Below, one piece after another: positions 44,769-52,393 of a DNA stretch of 64,000 bases. Under the pieces are notes generated by a model that saw only the letters and a list, made by a program, of their open reading frames with translations, did no database searches and was not told the origin of the DNA. Made by a program: the position numbers and the translations under genes. The DNA is taken from assembly GCF_020523825.1 (NCBI RefSeq), contig NZ_JAJALK010000010.1:124001-188000 (forward strand), given 5' to 3'. This stretch comes from Methylobacterium brachiatum (GTDB lineage Bacteria; Pseudomonadota; Alphaproteobacteria; Rhizobiales; Beijerinckiaceae). Every line of letters starts with the position of its first letter. Position 1 is the stretch's first letter.

Positions 44769-45695
44769 TCAGCGCGCCACCGTCCCAGCGGGCGAGGACT
44801 GGGCGCCGAGCGTCACGCCGTCCACGGTCTGCCCGTAGAAGTCGTAAGGGCTGTCGTGATGGGCGGCGCGCGTCGCGGCGAGGTCGCCGGTGAAGCGTGG
44901 GTCCTGCGGGCGCTCGCGGCTGTCGATGTAGGCCGCCACGTCCCAGGCTTCGGCATCGGTCAGGCTGTTGCCCTGGCCGAGGGGCATGTTGGCCTTGATG
45001 AAGCCCGCCGCGTTGACGACGGAACTCATCCCCGCACCCCAGTTGTAGGACCTGCCGCCCCAGAGTGGCGGGAAGACGAGCGTCCCGTCAGAACTCGCTT
45101 GGCCCGCGCCGTTCTCCCCGTGGCACAGTGCGCATTTCGCAGCGTAGACCTCCCGGCCGTGGGGGATGTCGAGGCCTTTCGGCTTGGTCAGCTTCGGATA
45201 GCCTTGGCCCGGAAGCTTCACCCCCACGGGAGCGCCGTGGGCGAGGAAGGCGGCGTAGCTTTCCAGCGCGACCAGAACGGGATCGCCGAGCGGCGGCGCC
45301 TTGCCGTTCATGCTGTAGCGGAAGCAGCCCTGAAGCCGCTCGGCGAAGGTGTTCACGTGCCGGTTCTTGGCGCGATAGGCCGGATACGTCACGTAGGCGG
45401 CCCAGAGAGGGGCCGAGTGGCCGAGACGGCCTCGGTCAAGGTGGCAGTTCGTGCAGCGCAAATCGTTGCCCACGAAGGCTGGAGCCTGGTTGCGCGTATC
45501 GTGGAAAATGTGCTCGCCGAGCCGGATGACCTTGCCGAGGTCGTCATCGGGGATCGCCGAATCCGGCGGCGGTACGAACGGGGGGACAGCCCCCTCTCGA
45601 TCGGCCCCTGCCGCGCCGATCTGCGGCAAGGCCAAGGTAAGTCCGAGGGCCAGGACAGTCGCCAGCGACGCCGCGCCGTGTCTCGTGAGGCTCAT
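44769..45695 (-). CDS. tsdA: thiosulfate dehydrogenase TsdA, diheme cytochrome c
   Basis: 308 aa from ATG at 45695 overlapping the tsdB stop. Signal peptide, first heme in LRCTNCHLDRG, second in AKCALCHGENGAG. Between them, RLQGCFRYSMNGKAPP contains the cysteine that ligates the active-site heme in TsdA of Allochromatium, a strong family mark. It joins two thiosulfates into tetrathionate. ATGA coupling with the upstream cytochrome. Confidence 0.9.
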   Translation of the reverse strand: MSLTRHGAASLATVLALGLTLALPQIGAAGADREGAVPPFVPPPDSAIPDDDLGKVIRLGEHIFHDTRNQAPAFVGNDLRCTNCHLDRGRLGHSAPLWAAYVTYPAYRAKNRHVNTFAERLQGCFRYSMNGKAPPLGDPVLVALESYAAFLAHGAPVGVKLPGQGYPKLTKPKGLDIPHGREVYAAKCALCHGENGAGQASSDGTLVFPPLWGGRSYNWGAGMSSVVNAAGFIKANMPLGQGNSLTDAEAWDVAAYIDSRERPQDPRFTGDLAATRAAHHDSPYDFYGQTVDGVTLGAQSSPAGTVAR

Positions 45696-46360
45696 CGGCT
45701 GTCTCCGACCTGTGAAGCCGGTAGGGCGGCGTAATAGGCGGACACGGCCGCCCCGTCCTGGTCGCTGAGCTTGTCGGCGATCCCCTTCATCAGCCCGAGC
45801 GGATCGTTGTGGCGTGTTCCGGTCTTCCAGGCGGAGAGTTGTGCCATGAGGTAGGCGGCCGGCTGGCCGGCAAGCGCAGGGAAGGCGGCGCCGACGCCCT
45901 GTCCCGCCGGACCATGGCATTGTCCGCAGGCGGGTACTCCTCGCGACCAATCGCCCGTCTCCGCTAGATTTCGGCCGCGGGAAGATATGGCTCCGTCCGG
46001 GGCAGAGGCCTCGGCCGCCTTCGGTGCGGGGAGTCCGGCGTAGTAGGCGGCGACCGCCCGTCGCTCGTCCGACGTCAGGGCCTGGGCGATGGCGCCCATC
46101 GTCTCGTTCTCCCGGCTACCGTCGCCGAAACTGTCGAGTTCGTGCGTGAGATAGCCGACAGAGAGGCCGGCGAGGCGGGGAAAGCCACCTTCGATGCTCC
46201 CGCCCCCGTCATCCCCGTGACACGCGGCACAGGCGGGTGCGCCGGTCTGCGTGCCGTTCCGCGCGATCTCGCTGCCGTCGATGGCGCAAGCTGGACTGGC
46301 AGCGAGAAGGACCATCAGCCCTCCGAGAGCGATGCGGGCTTTCCCGCCTTTCAGTCCCAT
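45692..46360 (-). CDS. tsdB: TsdB-like diheme cytochrome c, electron acceptor of TsdA
   Basis: 222 aa with signal peptide and two cytochrome c4-like halves: heme 1 in PACAACHGDDGGGS, heme 2 in PACGQCHGPAGQGV; each followed by FPRLAGL / FPALAGQ and a distal Met candidate. Upstream of and overlapping tsdA, as in TsdBA systems. A CTTAAG direct repeat lies 70 bases upstream of its start. Confidence 0.88.
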   Translation of the reverse strand: MGLKGGKARIALGGLMVLLAASPACAIDGSEIARNGTQTGAPACAACHGDDGGGSIEGGFPRLAGLSVGYLTHELDSFGDGSRENETMGAIAQALTSDERRAVAAYYAGLPAPKAAEASAPDGAISSRGRNLAETGDWSRGVPACGQCHGPAGQGVGAAFPALAGQPAAYLMAQLSAWKTGTRHNDPLGLMKGIADKLSDQDGAAVSAYYAALPASQVGDSR

Positions 46361-46431
46361 CGACCCCTCCCGCGTCTTCGGTTTTACTTTCCGGCCAGGT
46401 CGGAAGACATCTCGCCAGCCTCACCGCTCCG

Positions 46432-46448
46432 CTTAAGCCAAGCTTAAG
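46432..46448. promoter_or_regulatory. CTTAAG direct repeat, 11-base spacing, upstream of tsdB
   Basis: CTTAAG at 46432-46437 and 46443-46448. The same doublet, with the same spacing, occurs at 46810 and at 54408 in front of the two-component genes. Direct repeats about 11 bases apart suit a tandem dimer of an OmpR/PhoB-type regulator. Confidence 0.6.
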
Positions 46449-46481
46449 ACGGCCTGATAGCGTCGTCTTGAGGCAATACCT

Positions 46482-46680
46482 ATGCGCTCCTCGTCGTGGA
46501 AGACGATCCGATCCTGGAGAACGGGCTGACCTTCGGCGGAACACCCGCCGACTGCGTGGGCAGATGCGACGAGGCGGCCGCTGCTTTGGCGACCTGCGGC
46601 AGCCAGCCACCTTCGCCGCGGGCCGATGACATCCGACCGGTCGCTTGGCAAGGAGAGGCCCATCTCTGCAACCCTGTGCG
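46482..46680 (+). pseudogene. relic of an OmpR-type response regulator gene (N-terminal receiver part)
   Basis: From 46484 one frame reads ALLVVEDDPILENGLTF, then PADCVGRCDEAAAALATCG. This aligns by eye with the start of the intact regulator at 54369 (RILVVEDDHIISDGLRAG, VDCVATCADADAALAAS). The ATG at 46482 is out of frame by one missing base, residues are deleted, and no phospho-acceptor Asp or DNA-binding domain follows. It lies just after a CTTAAG doublet, as the intact gene does. The 3' limit is approximate; the rest up to 46800 is unrecognised. Confidence 0.6.
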
Positions 46681-46809
46681 ACCGACCCCTTCGGGATACC
46701 GCTGGCAGCACCCCAGGACCCAGGTGCCCGCACTCGCCTCGCGATGGTCGAATCCTGACGCGCATGGCGCACGGGGACTACACCTGGGTCATCCCCGTCC
46801 CTCTCCTCA

Positions 46810-46826
46810 CTTAAGCGTCACTTAAG
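46810..46826. promoter_or_regulatory. CTTAAG direct repeat, 11-base spacing, upstream of the DsbA-like gene
   Basis: CTTAAG at 46810-46815 and 46821-46826, about 115 bases before the ATG at 46941. Same layout as at 46432 and 54408. Confidence 0.6.
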
Positions 46827-46940
46827 CTTGCAGGCCGAGCCCCGTTCGACGTCTCGGCGCTTCGGCAACCAGCCCTCCCGGTCACCCGGCTGAGCGGTGG
46901 CTGTCGCGACCCGACGGCAGGCGTTCCAGGGGTGAATTCC

Positions 46941-47636
46941 ATGCTGCCTCCGAACCGGCGACAGACTTTGCGGCTGGCCCTCGGTGCCGTGGTGGGGTCC
47001 CTCATCGTCGATGCCTCTGCCTGGGCGGACGACTTCTGGTACGACCTGCATGGCGACGATGGCGGCCCGGTCCGGAACACCAGATTGCCCGGCGAGCTGA
47101 CCGGTGAGCTCGCCGGCCTTCCGAGTATCATCTGGGCCGGCTCGCGCGACGACGCGCTGACGCTCTACGAATTCTACGACGACAACTGTCCTTATTGCCG
47201 CGGCGCCGCCAAAGACATCGACCGGATTCTACGTCAGACTCCCGATCTTCGTCTGGGATTGATCAACAACGCTGTCCTCTCGCCCCGCTCGGTCGAGTCG
47301 GCGAAGGTCGCGTTGGCGATGCTCAGCCTGAAGAGATCGAGCCTGGCATACGCGCTCCAGCAACGGCTGATGGCGATGTCGGGACCCGCCGACGGCGAAC
47401 GCGCGCTGCGGATTGGCGTCGAGCTCGGCGTGGATCGCGAACTGCTTCGTCAGCGGGCTGAGAGCGCCGAGGTCAAGACGATGCTCAACCGGCAGATGCA
47501 GTCCGCCGCCGATCTGGGCTTGTCGGCGACCCCGGCCTTCGTGCTCGGGAACAGCGGGATCACCGGCTATCCGGGATCGAAATCGCTTTCCAAGATCATC
47601 GCCGCGGGGCGCGTCTGCGGCGAGCCGGTTTGCTGA
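46941..47636 (+). CDS. exported DsbA-family thiol-disulfide protein
   Basis: 231 aa from ATG at 46941 (GTG at 46932 possible). Tat-like signal NRRQTLRLALGAVVGSLI. Thioredoxin site YDDNCPYCRGAAKD, then a helical insertion and the cis-Pro segment LSATPAFVLG, so the redox fold is complete. It ends in GRVCGEPVC, two extra cysteines. Probably keeps a Sox or cytochrome cysteine in the right state. Starts the 46941-49596 plus-strand group. Confidence 0.86.
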   Translation: MLPPNRRQTLRLALGAVVGSLIVDASAWADDFWYDLHGDDGGPVRNTRLPGELTGELAGLPSIIWAGSRDDALTLYEFYDDNCPYCRGAAKDIDRILRQTPDLRLGLINNAVLSPRSVESAKVALAMLSLKRSSLAYALQQRLMAMSGPADGERALRIGVELGVDRELLRQRAESAEVKTMLNRQMQSAADLGLSATPAFVLGNSGITGYPGSKSLSKIIAAGRVCGEPVC

Positions 47637-47698
47637 GCTATTCCCCGCCCACAACGCCCCACATTGCGACATCCGCACATTCGCCGAAGGACCTGATC

Positions 47699-48217
47699 AT
47701 GAAACGCAACTTAGCCGCCTGCGCAATGGCCTGCATTCATCTTGCCATCACGATCCCGCTTTCTACCCCAGCCCTCGCACAGGATCTCAATGCCAGCGGG
47801 CTTCATATCGACGTTCCCGTGAAGGTCAGGGACAGCCGCGTGGCCTTCAACATGGACCATCTGGCGTTCAACGGCGATCAGTCGATTGGACTAACATACA
47901 TGCAACTGATGCTGAAAAACTATCGAGCGTCCGGGGCGAAGCTGGAGATCATAGCCGTCTTCCACGGAGCAATCGGGTACCTCTTGCTGGATGATGCGGC
48001 CTACAACAGGGCTCGGAAGACCAACCGGGGCAACCCGTACAAGGACGAGATCCTGGATCTGCAGAAGCAGGGTGTTCGATTCGAGGAATGCGGCCAGACG
48101 GCCCGGAACAACGGGTGGGTGAATGCCGACCTTATTCCCGGCGTGCTGGTCAATTCGGGCGCCAACCTTCGGCTGGTGCAGCTGCAGCAAGACGGCTTCG
48201 CCGAAATCCATCCTTGA
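47699..48217 (+). CDS. DsrE-family exported protein
   Basis: 172 aa from ATG at 47699. Signal peptide (LAITIPLSTPALA), then MDHLAFNGDQSIGLTYMQLM, YRASGAKLEIIAVFHGAIGYLLL, cysteine in GVRFEECGQTARNN and the closing DLIPGVLVNSGANLRLVQLQQDGFAEI. Another member of the DsrE set in this region. 62 bases after the DsbA-like gene. Confidence 0.82.
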   Translation: MKRNLAACAMACIHLAITIPLSTPALAQDLNASGLHIDVPVKVRDSRVAFNMDHLAFNGDQSIGLTYMQLMLKNYRASGAKLEIIAVFHGAIGYLLLDDAAYNRARKTNRGNPYKDEILDLQKQGVRFEECGQTARNNGWVNADLIPGVLVNSGANLRLVQLQQDGFAEIHP

Positions 48218-48236
48218 TCAGTGAGCTCCAGGCGAC

Positions 48237-49043
48237 GTGAACGCGATCTCACTCGGCCCGTTGGTCCTTGACCCTGAACGTCTCGCGGTCGTGGCCGGCA
48301 TCGGCGCGTACCTGGCGGCCGCGTCGGTCCTCGCTCCGCGGTTCGGCCGGGGATTGTATGCCTGGGCGGCGTGGACCGTGGTCGCGGCCCTGGCAAGCGC
48401 GCGGCTCGGCTATGTTTGGGAGAACTGGCCGTCCTTCGCGCCTGCGCCCTGGCGTGCGCTGGCGGTGTGGCAAGGCGGCTTTCAGCCCGGCGCCGGGCTT
48501 CTCGGGCTCGCGCCGGTCAGCGCCATCTACCTGCGCTCTTGGCGTTCTGTGGCGGCCGGCACAGCGGCCGCCGGTGGCGGACTACTCGTCTGGCGGGTGA
48601 TCAGCCTTCTCACCGCGGCGACGCTCGGCCAAGCCGCGCCCGACACGCTGTTCGAGCAGCTCGAAGGGGAGCCGCTCGCCATCAGCGACCTGCGCGGCCG
48701 TCCTGCGGTCGTCAACATCTGGGCGACGTGGTGCCCCCCGTGCCGGAGCGAGATGCCGTCGCTCGCTCAGGCCGCCGCCGCCGAGTCGGCGGTCGCCTTC
48801 GTCTTCGTCAACCAGGGCGAAAGCGCCGACCGGGTTCGCGCGTACCTCGCCGCGAGCAAGCTCTCGCTCGCGCATGTGCTTCTGGACAGGGGCATGGAGG
48901 TTCCTCGCCATTACGGCACCCGCGGCATCCCGCTGACCCTGTTCCTGCGTGCCGACGGGACCCTCGCGGATATGCATACGGGGGCGATCTCCGATGACGC
49001 GCTCGCGGCGGGAATCGCGCGGCTGCTGAAAAGGCCCCGATAG
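48237..49043 (+). CDS. membrane-anchored TlpA-like thioredoxin with an Lgt-like N-terminal domain
   Basis: 268 aa, GTG at 48237. Residues 1-125 hold about four membrane segments and, at 55-90, RLGYVWENWPSF and ALAVWQGGFQPGAGLLG, which resemble the conserved stretch of prolipoprotein diacylglyceryl transferase (Lgt). Lgt's histidine in HGGLLG is absent, so transferase activity is not expected. Residues 130-268 are a TlpA/ResA thioredoxin with NIWATWCPPCRSEM (166-169) and cis-Pro GTRGIPLTLF. The redox domain would face the periplasm and serve the sulfur enzymes. Confidence 0.8.
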   Translation: MNAISLGPLVLDPERLAVVAGIGAYLAAASVLAPRFGRGLYAWAAWTVVAALASARLGYVWENWPSFAPAPWRALAVWQGGFQPGAGLLGLAPVSAIYLRSWRSVAAGTAAAGGGLLVWRVISLLTAATLGQAAPDTLFEQLEGEPLAISDLRGRPAVVNIWATWCPPCRSEMPSLAQAAAAESAVAFVFVNQGESADRVRAYLAASKLSLAHVLLDRGMEVPRHYGTRGIPLTLFLRADGTLADMHTGAISDDALAAGIARLLKRPR

Positions 49044-49044
49044 C

Positions 49045-49596
49045 GTGGCCGTACCGAAGCGCGCACTCGCGATGAGCCGGATGTGGGGACGAGACGCCAG
49101 GCTGCGTTGTGTTGGCGCGATCCTCCTGACCGCCGCCCCCGCCTGTGCTGGCGACACCCTGACCGGAGCCGCGAAGGTTCTGGACGGGGACACGCTTGAG
49201 CTGCAGGGCCGCCGCATCGATCTGTATGGCATCGACGCCCCCGAGGCCGAACAGGTCTGCGCGCGGGCCGATGGCAGCCAATACCGGTGCGGGCAGACAG
49301 CGGCCGGCGCGCTTCGGCAGCGGATCGGAACGACACCGGTGTCCTGCACGCCGCAGGGCGGTGCTACGCAGGACCGACTGACGGCGGTCTGCCACGTTGG
49401 CGAGACCGACCTCTCGGCGTGGATGGTGGCGCAGGGGCATGCGCTCGCGCTCCGCGACGTCACCGGGGCTTATGCGGCGACGGAAGGCGTCGCGTGGGGC
49501 CTGCGGGTCGGCCTGTGGGCCGGCGTCTTCGACGAGCCAGCCAGCTGGCGGCGGTCCCACCGTCGCGCGGAGCCGATAGAAGGTGGCGAGCGATAA
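49045..49596 (+). CDS. exported thermonuclease-family protein
   Basis: 183 aa, GTG at 49045 right after the preceding stop. Signal-like segment (LRCVGAILLTAAPACA), then KVLDGDTLELQGRRIDLYGIDAPEAEQVC, YRCGQTAAGALRQRIG and ETDLSAWMVAQGHALAL. Same core as the protein at 30367 but without its C-terminal extension. Some catalytic Arg positions are hard to place (QDRLTAVCH replaces QYGRTVAVC), so activity is uncertain. Confidence 0.78.
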   Translation: MAVPKRALAMSRMWGRDARLRCVGAILLTAAPACAGDTLTGAAKVLDGDTLELQGRRIDLYGIDAPEAEQVCARADGSQYRCGQTAAGALRQRIGTTPVSCTPQGGATQDRLTAVCHVGETDLSAWMVAQGHALALRDVTGAYAATEGVAWGLRVGLWAGVFDEPASWRRSHRRAEPIEGGER

Positions 49597-49610
49597 GGTG
49601 GTGGCGCGCC

Positions 49611-50210
49611 TCAACGCGGATCGCCTGCCGAACAGGGCCTGCGCCTGGCGAGATCGGCGCTGCCGGGCTCCGGCAGTTCGAGAAGGCGCCGCAGGGTAAG
49701 GGGCCTGACCCTCAGCAAGCGCGCGGCCGCGGGCAGGTTGTTCTCGACGCCCCGCAAGGTTGCGTGCGCGTGCAGGCGGGCCGCTTCCGCTAGGCTCGTC
49801 ACGCTAGGCAGCGGCGCCGAGCCATACCCTGTCCGTACCAGGGTATCGATCTCGTCGGCCGAAACCGGTTGGGTCAGGAACTCGTCGGCACCTGCCTTGA
49901 TGCAGGCGACGGCGCCTGACAACGAGGCGATATGCGACAGGAGGATGATCCGAATGTCCGGACTGAGTGCGCGAAGGGCGCGAACTGCGCAGGCGGCTTC
50001 TCCCGCGAGACTGCTGTAGTCCAGGACCGCCGCCGAAGGGACCGGGGCCGATAGGTCGTCGAGGGTCTCGGGAAGCCTCTCATAGGTCGTGACGGGATAC
50101 CCGCGCGATTGGAGAGCCTCGGCGAGCATCATCGCCCCTTGTCTGTCGGCATTGACGAGAAGCAGGGCGCCGGGAAGTACCGCGTCACGTGTTGTTTCGG
50201 CTGGATCCAT
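49611..50210 (-). CDS. RegA/ActR-like response regulator (receiver plus Fis-type HTH)
   Basis: 199 aa from ATG at 50210. Receiver domain: LLVNADRQGAMMLAEAL, phospho-acceptor Asp in AAVLDYSSLAG, and IKAGADEFLTQPVSADEI (Gln where Lys is usual: LTQP rather than LTKP). The C-terminal helix-turn-helix (RGVENNLPAAARLLRVRPLTLRRLLEL) is Fis-like as in RegA. No kinase gene adjoins. The missing Lys suggests altered phosphorylation. It faces the convergent thermonuclease gene. Confidence 0.7.
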   Translation of the reverse strand: MDPAETTRDAVLPGALLLVNADRQGAMMLAEALQSRGYPVTTYERLPETLDDLSAPVPSAAVLDYSSLAGEAACAVRALRALSPDIRIILLSHIASLSGAVACIKAGADEFLTQPVSADEIDTLVRTGYGSAPLPSVTSLAEAARLHAHATLRGVENNLPAAARLLRVRPLTLRRLLELPEPGSADLARRRPCSAGDPR

Positions 50211-50477
50211 CGGCGCCTTCTTCGTTCTCTGTTCAGCCAGGAAGCGTGACGTCCCCTTCGCGTCAGCCCTCGGTCGGGAGCATCGACGGGTATGCGAGGC
50301 ACCGGGCGCCGGTCCCTCGCGTCGCCGCTCAGGCCGCGCACGGCGACACATTCCCACTATGTCCTTCATCAGGGCTCTCTCCGTCGCAAGCGAGGGAAAC
50401 GCGAGGCGCCCCGGTGACGTGGAGCATGCAGCCCGGGGCGCCGCTCTGGATTGCCTCGCCTGCGAGGGAGAGCAGCT

Positions 50478-51728
50478 TCAGGCAGCTTCCTCGGCCTTGC
50501 GGGGCTTCGCCAGCCACTCGCGGCCCTTCAACATGGCCTTCCAGTAGATCGGCGGCAGCATCCGCTCCTTCAGGAACCACGCCAAATGGCTCGGCTTCGT
50601 CCCGTCGATCAGCCACGCGGGGAAGCTCGGCATCAGCTTGCCTCCGTAGCCGAACTCGGCGAGCACTACCCGCCCGCGCTCGACGGTGAGAGGACAGGAC
50701 CCATAGCCGTCATAGATGGCGGCAGGAGCGCGACCGTCGAGGGTGGCGAGCAGGTTCTCTGCCACAACCGGCCCCTGCTTGCGCACCGCGGCCGCCGTCT
50801 TCGCGTTCGGAGCCGAGCAGGCGTCGCCCAAGCCGAAGATATTGCCAAATCGACGGTGACGGAGAGTGCCGGGATCGACCTCGACCCAGCCGGCCGAATC
50901 CGCCAGTTCGCTCTCTCGAATGATGCCTGGCGCCCGCTGAGGCGGACAGACGTGCAGCATCTCGAAATCGCGCTCGACGATACGGAGAGTGCCGTCGGCA
51001 TCCTTCGTGGAGAATCGGGCCCGCTTGGCCTGACCATCTACCGCCGTCAGGGTCGATGTCAGGTTCAGATCGATCCCATAGCGCTCGATGTAGCGCATGA
51101 GGGACGGCACGAAGTGCTCGACCCCGAACAGGGTGGCGCCGGCAGAATGGAACTCCACATCGATGTCTTCGAGGCGGCCAGCTCGGCGCCAGCGGTCGCA
51201 GGACAGATACATGGCCTTCTGGGGAGCGCCCGCGCACTTGATCGGCATCGGCGGCTGCGTGAACAAGGCCCGGCCTCCACGAAGGTCTCGCACTAGCCGG
51301 TCGGTATAGGGAGCCAAATCAAACGAATAGTTCGACGTGACACCGTTCTGGCCCAAGGTGTCCCGCAGGCCCTCAATCCCATCCCAGTTGAGTTCGATGC
51401 CTGGCGCGACCACGAGGGCGTCATAGCCAATGCGCGTTCCGTCCGTCAGGCTGAGCCGGTTCAGCGCCGGCTCAAACCCGGCAACCGCCGCTTGATGCCA
51501 CTTGGCGCCAGTAGGAAGGGTCGATGCCATCGCCCGGGCAGTCTTGGCTTGGTCGAAAATGCCGCCGCCGACCAAGGTCCAGCCAGGCTGATAATAGTGG
51601 GTGTCACGCGGCTCGATCACGGTGACGTTGAGATCGGGTCGGCGCCGAAGCAGGCTCGCGGCGGTCGCAAGGCCGCCAGCACCACCGCCAACGATGACGA
51701 CAGTGGCATTGGTGAGGGGCAGGGTCAT
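50478..51728 (-). CDS. sqr: sulfide:quinone oxidoreductase
   Basis: 416 aa flavoprotein of the pyridine nucleotide-disulfide family. FAD site VVIVGGGAGGLATAASLL, IEPRDTHYYQPGWTLVGGG (typical SQR), cysteines in PPMPIKCAGAPQ, YLSCDRW and LHVCPPQRAP, second FAD segment FGLGDACSAPNAKTAAAVRKQ. Oxidises sulfide to persulfide/polysulfide with quinone at the inner membrane. Divergent from the ArsR gene at 52056, with a TTAGA-N4-TCTAA palindrome between. Confidence 0.9.
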   Translation of the reverse strand: MTLPLTNATVVIVGGGAGGLATAASLLRRRPDLNVTVIEPRDTHYYQPGWTLVGGGIFDQAKTARAMASTLPTGAKWHQAAVAGFEPALNRLSLTDGTRIGYDALVVAPGIELNWDGIEGLRDTLGQNGVTSNYSFDLAPYTDRLVRDLRGGRALFTQPPMPIKCAGAPQKAMYLSCDRWRRAGRLEDIDVEFHSAGATLFGVEHFVPSLMRYIERYGIDLNLTSTLTAVDGQAKRARFSTKDADGTLRIVERDFEMLHVCPPQRAPGIIRESELADSAGWVEVDPGTLRHRRFGNIFGLGDACSAPNAKTAAAVRKQGPVVAENLLATLDGRAPAAIYDGYGSCPLTVERGRVVLAEFGYGGKLMPSFPAWLIDGTKPSHLAWFLKERMLPPIYWKAMLKGREWLAKPRKAEEAA

Positions 51729-52008
51729 AGGAAGTGATCCATTTGGATGAACGAAGCACCGCTCACGCTTGGGTGCGCATCGGCTCGACGCAGATGGGCG
51801 GGTGACTGACGCTATTCCTCTTCACGCAGCGAGAGGCGGCCCGGCTTGCCCGAGCGGTCACCTGGTTCGAGGACAGCAGGCTCTTAGGGCGGCCAGAGTT
51901 TCCTTCGCGAGGTTCAGGCGGTTGGCTCGCCGTGAAGGGCACTCGTCGAGGGGCGTTCGTTCTCCTTTCGAGCTACCAGGGGCAATAGAGCGTCGCTGGC
52001 CTTATATG

Positions 52009-52022
52009 TTAGATTATTCTAA
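52009..52022. promoter_or_regulatory. TTAGA-N4-TCTAA palindrome, candidate ArsR (BigR/SqrR-type) operator
   Basis: TTAGATTATTCTAA at 52009-52022 is a perfect 5+5 palindrome in an AT-rich patch, 35 bases before the ArsR start and in the sqr-arsR divergent interval. The rest of 51729-52008 shows no gene. The same core recurs at 58747. Confidence 0.65.
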
Positions 52023-52055
52023 ATAAGTCAATGCTAATTTATAGGACATGCCCGC

Positions 52056-52379
52056 GTGGATGCCGTGACGCCCTCCGACCTGCTGCACCTCCAAGACAAG
52101 ACGGCCGATGCGGCGCGGCTGTTGCGCCTGCTCGCCAACGAGAAGCGCCTCCTCATCCTCTGCCTGCTGATCGCGCGCGGCGAGATGGACGTGACCAGTC
52201 TCGCCGAGGCCGTTGAACTCAGCCAGTCGGCCCTGTCGCAGCATCTCGCCAAGCTTCGCGAAGACGGGCTCGTGGCGTTCCGGCGAGAGAGCCAGACGCT
52301 CTACTACCGATTGGAGGATCCGCGGGCGGCGCGCGTGCTCGCGACCTTAAAGGATATCTTCTGTCCGAACCTCGGCTGA
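52056..52379 (+). CDS. ArsR-family persulfide-responsive repressor (BigR/SqrR-like)
   Basis: 107 aa, GTG at 52056. HTH LSQSALSQHLAKLREDGL and wing FRRESQTLYYRL. Cysteines in LILCLLI and DIFCPNLG match the sensing pair of BigR/SqrR. Close paralog of the repressor at 34483 with the same cysteine positions. Placed divergent to sqr, it likely represses sqr and itself, and perhaps the persulfide dioxygenase operon. Confidence 0.88.
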   Translation: MDAVTPSDLLHLQDKTADAARLLRLLANEKRLLILCLLIARGEMDVTSLAEAVELSQSALSQHLAKLREDGLVAFRRESQTLYYRLEDPRAARVLATLKDIFCPNLG

Positions 52380-52393
52380 GCGCACGAGCGCGA

